DNA from: Sphingomonas sediminicola
GTDB lineage: Bacteria; Pseudomonadota; Alphaproteobacteria; Sphingomonadales; Sphingomonadaceae
Length of the DNA stretch: 64,000 bases
Reading direction: 5' to 3'
Assembly: GCF_014489515.1 (NCBI RefSeq)
Contig: NZ_CP060782.1
Coordinates: 62,001-126,000, forward strand
Positions 18,241-26,877 of the stretch are shown piece after piece. Within the stretch, counting starts at the first letter, position 1. Every line of letters begins with the position of its first letter. The notes under the pieces were generated by a model. That model was not told the origin of the DNA and did no database searches. It worked only from the letters and a program-made list of their open reading frames with translations. The position numbers were made by a program, and so were the translations under genes.

Positions 18241-19318
18241 TCACTGCAGCGAAGCCAGTGCCGCACTGCCGGTGACCTTGGCGCCCGCCAGCTTGAGAGC
18301 CTCGTCGAGCGCCTTGTCGGCAGGGACTGCAACGTCCGGCTTCACGCCAGTGCCTTCCCAGCTTTCGCCCGTGTCCGGGTCGAACGTACGGCCAACCGGG
18401 ATAAACGCGGCGTAGCCCGTGCCCATCGGCGCCATCCCGCCGAAATGCGCCCCTCCACCGGTCGCTTCGCCGACCAGAGTCGCGCGATGCGTGCGCTTCA
18501 GCGCCAGGGACAGATGCTCGGCGGCAGAGAAGGTCCGCTTCGAGGTCAGCAGATAGACCTGGGCGTCCTTGAGGCCGCTTTGCTGAGCGGCCGGGACGGC
18601 CAGATGCTCTCGCCGGTTGATGGTGTCGGGACCCGCGATCCTGCGGAGCAGGGGGTCCTTCGGATCGAACGGCGATCCATATTTCGCCTCGACTGCGCTT
18701 CGGATGTCCATGTCGAGGAGGGTCGTCGGCTTCGCGTAGATCTGCGCGAAGATCAGGTTCATCTCGGCCAGTCCACCGCCGCCATTGTGGCGGATGTCGA
18801 TGATCAGCGACTTGGCATCCTTGTGCTCATCCAGGAACTTGCGGACCTCCGCCAATGTCGTCTCGCTGCCCGGGAAGCCGTTGAAGTCGATGTAGGCAAC
18901 GCCGGGGCCAGCCAGCCGGCCTTCGCAACGTCGTTGACGTTCGCGGGTCCCCGTTCGGCGCCTGGGCAGTGCCGCGCTCTTCGGGACGAGCTACTTCGAG
19001 CCGAAGGTGTCCGTCCTTGTGAAATTCGCGAAGGTCGTCGGTTACCTTGCGGGCAAAGGTCTCGGCGTCCCCGAAGTCCGAATATTTCCCGGCCGCGAGG
19101 TTCGCGCGGAGGAATATCGCGTACTTCCGCCCGTATTCCGGAAAGAGGTAGTTCTCCTCGACCGCATTGGCGAGGTCGCGCACCGCTGCCTCGGCATCTG
19201 CCTTCACGAACGGCGCTTTCGCAGGCGCGGTCTCCGCGGCAGGAAGTGGCGCGGCCTGAGCGAGGAGCGGCGCGGACATGCAGGCTACTCCTGCGAGAAA
19301 GATCATCTTCAACGGCAT
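18241..19318 (-). CDS. Exported S41-family peptidase, two apparent frameshifts
   Basis: About 359 residues once single bases are restored near 18947 and 18915. The signal peptide is 'MIFLAGVACMSAPLLAQA'. The core has the S41 N-terminal helical bundle ('NYLFPEYGRKYAIFLRANL'), then 'GVAYIDFNGFPGSE', 'SLIIDIRHNGGGGLAEM' and the catalytic serine region 'LLTSKRTFSAAEHL' with 'VGEATGGGAH'. The bridging stretch reads 'NVNDVAKAGWLAPG' in the third frame. It resembles tail-specific/IRBP-type proteases of the envelope. A perfect palindrome lies 13 bases upstream of its start, shared with the divergent Lrp-type gene. Confidence 0.85.
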
Positions 19319-19330
19319 TGTGAAACTCAC

Positions 19331-19356
19331 TACTGTATTACATACATAATACAGTA
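19331..19356. promoter_or_regulatory. Perfect 10-bp palindrome in the S41/Lrp divergent promoter
   Basis: TACTGTATTA (19331-19340) and its exact complement TAATACAGTA (19347-19356) flank six bases. It is strikingly AT-rich for this DNA. It sits 13 bases before the S41 peptidase start and 70 bases before the Lrp-type ATG. The likely binder is the adjacent Lrp-type regulator, controlling itself and the peptidase. That is inference from position. Confidence 0.6.
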
Positions 19357-19425
19357 ACGCAATCCGGGCGCTCGTTGCACGCAAATTTGCTTCACTTCAC
19401 GCCAAATTTTGGCAGGCTGCATTCC

Positions 19426-19899
19426 ATGCTCGACCGTTTCGACATCGCGCTTCTGAATCTCGTCCAGAGAGACGACGGCCGAACCGCCGATTCGCTAGCG
19501 ACGGAGGTGGCGCTGTCGCCGTCCGCGATCGCGCGCCGGCTTCGGCGGCTTCGTGCCGACGGCACCATCGCCCGGACTATTGCCCTGCTTGCGCCGCGTT
19601 TCACGGACCGCCGTCTCCGCGCGATCGTCCTGATCCAACTCAGCGAGCACGCCGACCTGAAGGGCAAGAACGCGCTTGAGAAACGTCTGCTGGACTCGCC
19701 GTGCGTGCAGTTCTGCTACGAGATCGCCGGACCCCACGACATCCTCGCGCTCTTCGACTGCGAGAGCATGTCGGCCTTCAATGAGGCTGCGGACGAACTG
19801 CTCGTCTCGTCGCCGACGGTGCGGCGGTACGAGACGCATTTCGTCAAGCGCGAGGTGAAGTTCGCGCCCTTCGTCGAGCTGAGCGAACCGGCTAGCTAG
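19426..19899 (+). CDS. Lrp/AsnC-family transcriptional regulator
   Basis: 157 residues from the ATG at 19426, where family members begin ('MLDRFDIALLNLVQRDDGRT'). The helix-turn-helix covers about 15-55 ('LATEVALSPSAIARRLRRLR'). The C-terminal ligand domain (about 65-150) has 'RLRAIVLIQLSEH' and 'CYEIAGPHDILALFDCES'. Lrp-type proteins respond to amino acids, and the divergent partner is an exported peptidase, so a peptide or amino-acid signal is plausible. Its stop overlaps the convergent DUF885 gene end. Confidence 0.92.
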   Translation: MLDRFDIALLNLVQRDDGRTADSLATEVALSPSAIARRLRRLRADGTIARTIALLAPRFTDRRLRAIVLIQLSEHADLKGKNALEKRLLDSPCVQFCYEIAGPHDILALFDCESMSAFNEAADELLVSSPTVRRYETHFVKREVKFAPFVELSEPAS

Positions 19900-21740
19900 A
19901 CTTCTTCGCCGCGATCCAGCGGTCGATCTTCTGCTCCAGGATCTGGAGCGGAAGGGCGCCGGTGTTCAGCACCTGCGCGTGGAACTCGCGGATGTCGAAC
20001 CTGTCGCCGAGCTCCGCCTTCGCCTTGTCGCGAAGGCGCTGAATGGTGAGCGCGCCAACCTTGTAGGCGGTCGCCTGGCTGGGGATCGCGATGTAGCGCT
20101 CGACCTCCGCCGTCGCGTCGGTGCGGCCCATGCCCGAATGATCGAGCATGTATTTGATCGCCTGATCGCGGGTCCAACCCTTCGAATGGATCCCGGTGTC
20201 GACCACCAGCCGCATCGCGCGCAGCATCTCGTCGTTCAAGGTTCCGAAGCGCTGGTACGGGTCCCTGTACAGGCCCATGTCGTAGCCGAGTGTCTCGGCG
20301 TAGAGCGCCCAGCCTTCGACATAGGCGGTGTTCCCGCCGAACCGCATGAACGCGGGCAGCGCCTCATTCTCCTGCGCCAGGCTGATCTGAAAGTGATGCC
20401 CGGGCTCGCCCTCGTGAAGGAACAGGGTCGTTTCGCCCCAAGTGCTGCGTGACGGCAGGTCATAGGCGTTGAAGTAGAAGGTGCCGGGCCTTGAGCCGTC
20501 GGGCGTGCCCTGCTCGTACGAGCCGCCGGCCTCGAACTTCTCGCGGAACGGATCGTAAGGCTTGATGACCAGCGACGCCTTGGGGACCGTTGAGAAATAT
20601 GTCGGGATCTTCGCCTCGACCGTCCTGCCGATGCGGTAATAGTCCTGGGTCAGCGAATCCCGGCTCTTCGGCTGGAACTGCTTCGCCGAGCGCATGTGTT
20701 CGAAGAACTGGTGGAGAGTGCCCTTGAAGCCGACCTCCTGCCGGACCTTCTCCATCTCCGCCGTGATCCGCTCTACCTCTTTCAGGCCGAGCTCATGAAT
20801 CTGCTCGGGAGTCATCGGGAGCGTCGTCGTCGACTGGACCTCGTAGCGGTACAGATTGTCGCCGCCCTTCATGTACATGAGGCCGACGCCCTCCCGGGCA
20901 TTGCCGAGATATTCGTTCTTCAGGAAGTCGCGCAGGCGGGTGAGGACGGGAAAGAGCTCGTCGGTGATCGCCGCGCGATACTCCTTCGTCAGCCGCGCGC
21001 GATCCGCCGCGCTGATCGCCTCCGGGAATTGCTTGACCGGTCCGTAATAGGGCGAGTCCTCCGGCTTCATCTTCAGCTGCTCGTTGAGCTGCTCGATCAT
21101 GTTGCGGACGGTCAGCTTGGTCTCGACGACCCCGCCTGCTCGCCTTCCCGGAACCGACCGATGGCGCGGTCGATATAGGTGACGAAATCCTTGTGACGCT
21201 TGAGGTTGTTTTCATAGTCCTCGAGCGTGTTGAACGGCGCACCACCCTTCCCGCTGGCGAAGGTCGGATAGAAGGTGTGCAGGCCGTAGAAGTGGTTCAT
21301 GGGCCGGACTTTGGTGAAGTTCAGTATGTCCGGCTGGTACGCGCGCAGCTCGTCCTTGGTCGTATAATCGAACGTGTCGTAGGCGAGCTGGTCGGTCGCA
21401 TCGAGATGGTCGCGGGGGATTGCCTTGAGCGCGGCGAGGTCTGCCTCTGCAGCCGCCTTTTCGCCCGCATAATATTCGTCTGTGATGTTGTCGCCGAGCC
21501 GGTCCGCGTAGCGAAGGTCCCCGCGGAAGAGGCCTGCACCGGATTGCGCTTGAGATAGGCCTCGTCGCTCGCCTTGAAGAGTTCGAACAGCCGATCGTGG
21601 GCGCTCTTCTCCGCAACCGGCGGCGCAGCAGGCCCGGCGGCCGAAGCGATCGGCTCCGGCGCTGCAGCGGGCGCCGTCGCACAGGCTGCAAGCGCGACGA
21701 TCGATGCGCCAAGAACGAGCAGGCGGAAACTGTGCTTCAT
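19892..21740 (-). CDS. DUF885-family lipoprotein (putative zinc peptidase), two apparent frameshifts
   Basis: About 616 residues after adding a base in the G run near 21125 and one near 21534. The lipobox is 'SIVALAAC' (C19). The joined sequence reads 'KRNPVQA' plus 'LFRGDLRYADRLGDN', then 'FREGEQAG' plus 'VVETKLTVRNMIEQL'. The DUF885 core has 'TLFLHEGEPGHHFQ', a gluzincin-like HE-x3-HH motif, 'YVEGWALYAETLGYDMG' and 'IPSQATAYKVGALTIQRLR'. Members of this family are envelope-anchored proteins with suspected peptidase activity. All motifs are intact. Confidence 0.85.
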
Positions 21741-21772
21741 CGTGAAACTTTCATTGCGGGCTGGCGGGATGG

Positions 21773-21807
21773 AAAAGGGGCGCTGCGGCCAAGCCGCAAC
21801 GCCCCTT
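21773..21807 (-). terminator. Rho-independent terminator for the RcnB-like gene
   Basis: AAGGGGCG (21775-21782) pairs with CGCCCCTT (21800-21807), with an inner GCGGC/GCCGC stem and a CAA loop. Read on the minus strand the stem is followed by TTTT. It lies 22 bases past the stop of the RcnB-like gene. Confidence 0.75.
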
Positions 21808-21828
21808 CGTCCAATGACCTTCTGCTGT

Positions 21829-22776
21829 CTACCAGAAGAAGTCGTAGATCACATCGACCACGCTACCGGTGTAGATGTTCACCAGCACGGCGTCGTTGTG
21901 ATAGCGGATCCAGCGATACGGTCCGTACGCCGGCGGCAGGCGATAATAGGACGGATCGTTCAGCCAGAAGCTGCTGCCGTAATAGCTGGGCCACAGGCGC
22001 CAGCCGATGCCGTAGCGGAAGTAATCCCAGCCGAACGGATCGTAATAGAAGCCGATGTGGAACCGCGACCGGTGCCGGTGGCGCCAGTCGTTCCAATCGT
22101 ACCGCCGATCGTGCCGCCAGTTGTGGTCCCAGCGCCTGCTGGGATTGGCCTGCAGCGTTTTAGCGGCGCGCGGCTCCGGCGGCTCGGTCCCGAATACCGG
22201 AGTGCGGCTGATTCGACGCTCGGTCGGGGTCAGGACTCGCGGAAGCGGGCGGCGCGGCTCGACCAGCCCGCCTTCGCGGGTGCCGGGCGCGGTGCGCACA
22301 TGGTCCTGGATCGACGAATTGCTGCCCGACCCGTCGCGCTCGACCCGGCGCCAGTTGCGGACCGTGTCGCCCTGGTTCGTGACCTCGCGCACTCGCTCGG
22401 TCGCCGGCCGCTCCGGAAGCGTCGGACGCCCCTCCGGCTTGCGGACTCTCTGATCGAACGAGCTATCCGAGTCCTGCCGCCAGCTGCGGACGGTGTCGCC
22501 GGCCGATCCGCGCTGCACGTGCTCGGCCCGGGGAGTGTCGGACGTATTCGTGATGCCGTCGCCGAACGCGCGCTGGCCGCCCGTATCCGGCCGGCTAACG
22601 TTTTCGGAGCTTCGCTGTGGCCGGACAACGGGGGCTTCCCGTCTAGGCGCATCATTGTCGGACTGCGCGCGCTCCGAACGATTGGCCCGGCGATTGGGAG
22701 TGCCGTCATTGTCGGGCGCCGCGAGCGCTGGCGAGGCCGCACTGGCCAGGAGCATCAGGATAAGGAAGTCACGCAT
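21829..22776 (-). CDS. RcnB-like exported protein with a long Arg-rich linker
   Basis: 315 residues from the ATG at 22776, eight bases after GAGG; a GTG two codons earlier is possible. The signal peptide is 'FLILMLLASAASPALA'. A long low-complexity arginine- and Pro-rich region (about 25-225) holds a two-fold repeat 'GDTVRSWRQDSDSS' / 'GDTVRNWRRVERDG'. The C-terminal 90 residues are Tyr/Trp-rich and end 'RYHNDAVLVNIYTGSVVDVIYDFFW', the mark of the RcnB family (periplasmic nickel/cobalt homeostasis in E. coli). Only the C-terminal domain is shared with RcnB, so a metal role is a guess. A clear terminator follows. Confidence 0.8.
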   Translation of the reverse strand: MRDFLILMLLASAASPALAAPDNDGTPNRRANRSERAQSDNDAPRREAPVVRPQRSSENVSRPDTGGQRAFGDGITNTSDTPRAEHVQRGSAGDTVRSWRQDSDSSFDQRVRKPEGRPTLPERPATERVREVTNQGDTVRNWRRVERDGSGSNSSIQDHVRTAPGTREGGLVEPRRPLPRVLTPTERRISRTPVFGTEPPEPRAAKTLQANPSRRWDHNWRHDRRYDWNDWRHRHRSRFHIGFYYDPFGWDYFRYGIGWRLWPSYYGSSFWLNDPSYYRLPPAYGPYRWIRYHNDAVLVNIYTGSVVDVIYDFFW

Positions 22777-22903
22777 GGCCACTACCTCGGCACTGTCGGT
22801 TTCTACGGCGATCCGTGCGCCTTTGCAGATGAGCGGAGCGTGAACCGTTCCGCAAGCGAATCGTAATCTTGCAAACCGCGGCGCCGCCGTTCACGCGAAC
22901 GCG

Positions 22904-23686
22904 ATGGCAGCGATCGAAACTTCACGAGGCAAGGTTGGCTTCGTCGAGCAGGGCGGCGACGGCCGTACGCCAATCATTTTCCTGCACGGCGTGGGCTCTG
23001 ACAAGTCCGTCTGGCGCCCGCAGCTCGAGCATTTCGCCCGGTCACGGCGAGCGCTCGCGTTCGACTATCCCGGCTACGGTGAAAGCGCGTTCGTCGAAGG
23101 CGCGACGCGGGACGATTTTGCAGCCGCAGTCCTTGTCGCGATGGATGCGCTCGGAGTAGAAAAGGCGCATGTCTGCGGACTCTCGCTCGGCGGTGTCGTC
23201 GCCATTGCATTGAACGCCGCCGTACCCGATCGAAGCGCTTCGCTGATTATCGCCGACAGCTTCGCGGTGCACCCGGACGGTCAGGCCATCTACAACCGTT
23301 CCATCGCGGCCAGCAGTGACATCCGCGGGCTCGCCGAGGCTCGCGTCGGCGCGCTCCTCGCGTCCGAAGAAAGGGACCTTCGCGGGGACGTCATCGACAC
23401 AATGGCCCGGATCGATCCCGCGGCCTACCGGATCGGCGCCGAGGCCGTCTGGCTCGCCGACCAGCGCGTCCGCGCGGCCTCCATCGCCGTCCCCACGCTG
23501 ATCATCGTCGGTGACGAGGACGCCATCACCCCGCCGGCCCTGTCCGAAGAGCTTCACGCGCTCATCCCCGGCTCGCGGCTGGAAGTGATCGCGGGCGCCT
23601 CGCACCTCGCCAACCTCGACAAGCCCGCCGAATTCAATGCGGCCATCGACGACTTCCTTTCCGCCGTCGAGGCCGAAGCGTACTGA
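22904..23686 (+). CDS. Alpha/beta-fold hydrolase (3-oxoadipate enol-lactonase-like)
   Basis: 260 residues. The oxyanion motif is 'IIFLHGVGSDKSVW', the nucleophile elbow 'CGLSLGGVVA' (Ser), the acid 'VGDEDAITPP' and the His 'GASHLANLDKP'. Overall it is closest to PcaD-type enol-lactonases and related carboxylesterases, though the whole protocatechuate pathway is not nearby. It is cytoplasmic. It begins an operon with a thiolase 8 bases downstream and a 2Fe-2S ferredoxin, a context that points to degradation of a CoA-linked or ring-cleavage product. Confidence 0.85.
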   Translation: MAAIETSRGKVGFVEQGGDGRTPIIFLHGVGSDKSVWRPQLEHFARSRRALAFDYPGYGESAFVEGATRDDFAAAVLVAMDALGVEKAHVCGLSLGGVVAIALNAAVPDRSASLIIADSFAVHPDGQAIYNRSIAASSDIRGLAEARVGALLASEERDLRGDVIDTMARIDPAAYRIGAEAVWLADQRVRAASIAVPTLIIVGDEDAITPPALSEELHALIPGSRLEVIAGASHLANLDKPAEFNAAIDDFLSAVEAEAY

Positions 23687-23694
23687 GGGCCGCA

Positions 23695-24854
23695 ATGGAA
23701 GCCTATATCATCGATGCAGCGCGGACCGCGGGCGGCAAGCGCGAAGGCGCTCTGAAGGACTGGCATCCGGCGGACCTCGGCGCCGCCGTTCTCAACGCCC
23801 TGGTCGAACGGACCGGTATCGATCCCGCGGCCATCGACGACGTGATCGTCGGTTGCGTCGGCCAGGTGGGCGAGCAGGCCTTTCACATCGGCCGCAACGT
23901 GGTGATGGCCTCCAAGCTTCCCGACAGCGTTCCAGCCGTGTCGATTGATCGCCAGTGCGGAAGCTCGCAGCAGTCGGTCCACTTCGCTGCCCAGGCTGTG
24001 ATGAGCGGAACGCAGGACATGGTCATAGCCGCGGGCGTCGAGAGCATGACGCGGGTGCCGATGGGAACCCCGATCATCCTGCCGATGCAGGCGGGCATCG
24101 GCATCGGTCCCTGGCCGCAGTCGATCAAGGATCGCTACGGCGTCAACGACTTCACCCAGTTCCGCGGCGCGGAGATGATGGCGAAGAAGTACGGCTTCTC
24201 GCGCGGCGACCTTGATGCGTTTGCGCTCGAAAGTCACCGCAAGGCTGCCGCCGCGACGCAAGCCGGTGCATTCGAGGCGGAGATTGTGCCACTGCCCGTC
24301 AACGGCGACACGCACCGCACCGACGAGGGCATTCGCTACGACGCATCGCTGGAAGGTCTCGGCGGCCTGAAGACCCTGGTTCCCGACGGCGTGATCACTG
24401 CCGGCAATGCCTCGCAGATCTGCGACGGCGCGTCGGGGTCCTGATCGTCAACGAGCGCGCCCTGAAAGCGCACAACCTGGCGCCGATCGCCCGAATCGAT
24501 CATCTGACGGTCACCGCCGGCGACCCCGTGATCATGCTCGACGAGCCGATCCGCGCCACGCGCGTCGCGCTGGAACGGTCGGGCCGGTCAATGGACGAGC
24601 TCGACCTGTACGAAGTCAACGAGGCGTTCGCGCCGGTTCCGCTGGCCTGGCTTCAGCAGCTCCAAGCCGACCCGTCGCGCCTCAACGTGCACGGCGGCTC
24701 CATCGCCCTCGGCCATCCGCTCGGCGCGTCCGGAGCGAAGCTGATGGCGACGCTCGTCCACGCGCTCCGCCTTCACGGTAAGCGCTTCGGCCTGCAAACG
24801 ATGTGCGAAGGCGGCGGCATCGCCAACGTCACCATCGTGGAGGCGCTGGGCTGA
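23695..24854 (+). CDS. Acetyl-CoA C-acyltransferase (thiolase), one apparent frameshift
   Basis: About 386 residues after adding one G to the GGGG run near 24437. The first frame covers the N-terminal half with the acyl-accepting Cys in '[15 protein letters not shown]' (near residue 89). The second carries '[15 protein letters not shown]', '[15 protein letters not shown]', '[18 protein letters not shown]' (His) and '[17 protein letters not shown]' (second Cys). Thiolases cleave 3-ketoacyl-CoA to acetyl-CoA. The gene is 8 bases after the hydrolase and one base before the ferredoxin. The break separates two complete family halves with no loss of sequence, so the gene is probably intact in the organism. 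Confidence 0.88.
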
Positions 24855-24855
24855 C

Positions 24856-25173
24856 GTGCCGACGGTCTGGGCCACGACGCGCGGAGGCGAAACACGCGAG
24901 GTCCACGCGAAATCCGGCCAATCGCTCAAGGACAATCTCAAGCGCGGCGGAATGGACGAGATCCTTGGGCTGTGCGGCGGCTGCGCAAGCTGCGGCACCT
25001 GCCACGTCTATGTCGCGGACGACTGGTTCCACCGCCTTCCGCCGATCCAGTCGGACGAGGAAACCATCCTCGCCTTCTCCGACTGGCGCGAACCGAACAG
25101 CCGCCTGTCCTGCCAGATCAAGGTGACGGATGAGCTGGAAGGCCTCTGCGTGACGGTCGCCCCCGAGGACTGA
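24856..25173 (+). CDS. 2Fe-2S ferredoxin (adrenodoxin type)
   Basis: 105 residues from a GTG start one base after the thiolase stop. The cluster ligands are in 'LCGGCASCGTCHVYV' (pattern C-x5-C-x2-C, C40/C46/C49, with an additional Cys at 43) and a fourth in 'SRLSCQIKV'. The 'DDWFHRLPP' and 'EETILAFSDWREPNSRL' stretches are typical of vertebrate-type ferredoxins that serve cytochromes P450 or iron-sulphur assembly. In this operon it may supply electrons to an oxygenase, perhaps the flavin hydroxylase 2.5 kb downstream; this is a guess. Confidence 0.9.
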   Translation: MPTVWATTRGGETREVHAKSGQSLKDNLKRGGMDEILGLCGGCASCGTCHVYVADDWFHRLPPIQSDEETILAFSDWREPNSRLSCQIKVTDELEGLCVTVAPED

Positions 25174-25291
25174 CATAGGGACTTCCCCTACGGATAACTC
25201 CTTATTCGGCCTGTCATAATTCCAATGTATCCGGCGATTGAGGCATCGCTTTCGGTCTAGCAAACAACGGCGAGACAATGCCTCATCCCCA

Positions 25292-25337
25292 GGCTCGGCT
25301 CTCCTCCCCTCACCACCACCCGTAAGAGAGCCGAGCC
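25292..25337. repeat. Perfect 12-bp inverted repeat (strong hairpin)
   Basis: GGCTCGGCTCTC (25292-25303) is mirrored exactly by GAGAGCCGAGCC (25326-25337) around a 22-base loop. Flanking CCCA/TGGG can extend the stem with a small bulge. It lies in the 299-base gap between the ferredoxin and the next small gene. No T-run follows, so it is not a classic terminator. It may be a mobile repeat or a structured RNA. The rest of the gap holds a short repeat piece at 25391 and nothing else I can support. Confidence 0.55.
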
Positions 25338-25390
25338 CACCTGGGGCTGGGCCGCTCCATCCGGGACTTCCAGACACGCTGCTAGTGCCT

Positions 25391-25409
25391 CGACCCAAAG
25401 CGGACATTA
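25391..25409. repeat. Short interspersed repeat piece (AAAGCGGACATT type)
   Basis: The sequence CGACCCAAAGCGGACATTA matches half of the element at 25850. Related pieces lie at 26278-26293 (ACGGACATT) and 27456-27465 (GCGGACATT). All four fall in the 25.3-27.5 kb accessory stretch. Confidence 0.4.
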
Positions 25410-25472
25410 GAGATTGCTGTGACCCAGCATTGGTGCTTGGATCCGGGCCGCTGGGACTCGGGGACGGGCATC

Positions 25473-25643
25473 GTGAAATTGTATCGGATCAACAAGTTGA
25501 CTGGGCCAGGAGGTGCGGTCGTCAAGAAGAAAGACGTCCTTGCGGCGTCTGACAGGGACGCGGTGCAAAGAGCCGCCGATAGCGAAGACTGCCCGGTGTG
25601 CGACGTCCTTAAGGACGGGCAGACCGTAGGATCGGTGACCTAG
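25473..25643 (+). CDS. Small hypothetical protein (56 aa)
   Basis: From the GTG at 25473 it reads 'MKLYRINKLTGPGGAVVKKK' and continues 'DVLAASDRDAVQRAADSEDC' and 'PVCDVLKDGQTVGSVT'. A CPVC pair (CxxC spacing shortened to C-P-V-C) lies near residue 40. The frame is open further upstream (25419), but the GTG gives a more typical start. It resembles small conserved proteins of sphingomonads with unknown role. Its end overlaps the convergent small gene at 25640 by four bases. Confidence 0.55.
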   Translation: MKLYRINKLTGPGGAVVKKKDVLAASDRDAVQRAADSEDCPVCDVLKDGQTVGSVT

Positions 25644-25807
25644 GCGTCATCTTCCTCGCATTCTCTGCGGTGACGGCGCAGCATTTCGTCGGATTCTCCC
25701 ACAAGACGCTCAGTCTCAGCAATGCTTTTCCGCAGGTCGTCTTGGCTCGCCTCGATCTCTGCTGTGTGCTGCTTTCGCCGCTCAGCGCGCTTTTTTGGGT
25801 CTGACAT
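25640..25807 (-). CDS. Small charged coiled-coil protein (55 aa)
   Basis: Minus-strand frame from the ATG at 25807: 'MSDPKKRAERRKQHTAEIEA', then 'SQDDLRKSIAETERLVGESD' and 'EMLRRHRRECEEDDA'. It is almost entirely helical and charged, with heptad-like spacing, no signal and no membrane segment. I know such short helical proteins from sphingomonad genomes but no function for them. Strand and frame are supported by codon use. Confidence 0.6.
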   Translation of the reverse strand: MSDPKKRAERRKQHTAEIEASQDDLRKSIAETERLVGESDEMLRRHRRECEEDDA

Positions 25808-25849
25808 AGGTAATCAACAATCCGCGTATGGGTTTGGGCCCACGTCGAG

Positions 25850-25880
25850 TGTCCGCTTTCCACCCAAAGAAGACATTCGG
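25850..25880. repeat. Short interspersed imperfect palindrome (GTCCGCTTT...AAAGaaGACATT)
   Basis: TGTCCGCTTT (25850-25859) and AAAGAAGACA (25867-25876) form an imperfect inverted repeat around CCACCC. The same words recur at 25391, 26278 and 27456. This is a REP-like element; copy number elsewhere in the genome cannot be seen from here. Confidence 0.45.
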
Positions 25881-25976
25881 TTCGCTCACTCCGCTCCTGG
25901 CTTTGCTTCGACATCGGGGTCGCAAGAGCTACTGCTGCCACTTGCCGGCCCGCCCGTCCTGGATCAGATGAGATCG

Positions 25977-26237
25977 ATGAACCTCGATGATCAGTTCCAC
26001 CGATACTTTGGCACTTCAGATCTGGCGGCAGTCCCACCGGAAGCTCTCGACGCCGGCATCGAACACATGCAGGTCGACCTCGGTCTGACCAGGGACCGAG
26101 GTGAGCGGTTTGCCCTTTGGGCGCTGCTGCAGACACTGGGGTCGGCGCCCGACCTGGACGTCGTATTCGAGACCGACGCAGATCGTGAGGCAGCGCGGAA
26201 TTTCATGGATCTGATTCAAGGGGCAAGCGGCGCGTAG
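25977..26237 (+). CDS. Hypothetical protein (86 aa)
   Basis: I start at the ATG at 25977 ('MNLDDQFHRYFGTSDLAAVP'); an in-frame ATG three codons earlier is possible, and the longer upstream frame crosses a repeat and is probably not coding. The protein is acidic and helical: 'PEALDAGIEHMQVDLGLTRD', 'RGERFALWALLQTLGSAPDL' and 'DVVFETDADREAARNFMDLI'. It looks like a conserved small sphingomonad protein with unknown function. No signal, cysteines or membrane segment. Confidence 0.65.
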   Translation: MNLDDQFHRYFGTSDLAAVPPEALDAGIEHMQVDLGLTRDRGERFALWALLQTLGSAPDLDVVFETDADREAARNFMDLIQGASGA

Positions 26238-26311
26238 GTTGGCGCCGGCTCACCAGACCGCTTCCGTACGCTCTCTGCCGAAAACGGACATTCGCGCCCG
26301 CCCAAATCTGG

Positions 26312-26332
26312 TTTCACCGAAGCTTGGTGAAA
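26312..26332. terminator. Possible bidirectional terminator hairpin
   Basis: TTTCACC (26312-26318) pairs with GGTGAAA (26326-26332) around GAAGCTT, between two convergent genes (stops at 26237 and 26334). T-rich tails are short on both sides, so this is a weak call. Confidence 0.4.
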
Positions 26333-26333
26333 T

Positions 26334-26804
26334 TCAATTCGCCGCCAGCTGATTCATCATCGCAAGGCGATCAGTCAGGCTCCATTCCTCGACGATGCGC
26401 CCATCCCTGAAACGGAAGATCGTCACTCCCTCGACCTCCATCGTTGCGCCCTTGCCAGGCATACCTGCCGCCGCAACCGAGTTCGTACCCTTGGCGCGCC
26501 AGCGAACCGCGACGAGATCATCTTCTCCAATGAGGTGATCGACCATCACCTGCAGGTTCGGCACCGCCGCCCGGATCGCCTGGCCGGACCGATTGTCCTC
26601 TTCGAGCGAATAATCCTTGCCGCCGGCATGCGCGACGAAACCCGGCCCGTAGATTTCGTCGAGCTTGCTGAAGTCGCCTCGCCCCATTTTCTCGAGCAAG
26701 ACCCGCGAAGCCGTGATTTTGTCGGCGGCGATGTCCGCCAATGCCGGCGAGGCATACGCGACACAGGCGAACAGCAGGGCGGCACGAAAGATTCGAGATT
26801 TCAT
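26334..26804 (-). CDS. Exported SnoaL-like (NTF2-fold) protein
   Basis: 156 residues. The signal peptide is 'ALLFACVAYASPALA'. The mature part is a SnoaL-type NTF2 fold: 'VLLEKMGRGDFSKLDEIYGP', 'FVAHAGGKDYSLE', 'MVDHLIGEDDLVAVRWRAKG', 'VEGVTIFRFRDGRIVEEWS'. Relatives include polyketide cyclases and ester cyclase-like proteins; export suggests a periplasmic binding or isomerase role, but the catalytic residues cannot be assigned. It is divergent from a TetR-type gene, and the shared promoter contains a palindrome, so TetR control is likely. Confidence 0.8.
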   Translation of the reverse strand: MKSRIFRAALLFACVAYASPALADIAADKITASRVLLEKMGRGDFSKLDEIYGPGFVAHAGGKDYSLEEDNRSGQAIRAAVPNLQVMVDHLIGEDDLVAVRWRAKGTNSVAAAGMPGKGATMEVEGVTIFRFRDGRIVEEWSLTDRLAMMNQLAAN

Positions 26805-26822
26805 TGGATCGTTCCTTTTTCA

Positions 26823-26837
26823 ACGTACATCGTACGT
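26823..26837. promoter_or_regulatory. Palindrome in the SnoaL/TetR divergent promoter
   Basis: ACGTAC-ATC-GTACGT is a perfect 6-bp palindrome 18 bases before the SnoaL start and 41 bases before the TetR ATG. A second imperfect one (AAACTTA...TATGTTT, 26853-26871) overlaps the TetR start region. They are natural operator candidates for the TetR protein. Confidence 0.5.
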
Positions 26838-26877
26838 GACACTTGACCCGATAAACTTACGTTGTATGTTTGTCAAC

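Noticed and set aside
18241-24854. A cluster of true pseudogenes (S41, DUF885, thiolase)
   Set aside because: Each needs only single added bases in runs to become full length with all motifs intact, matching the window-wide error pattern.
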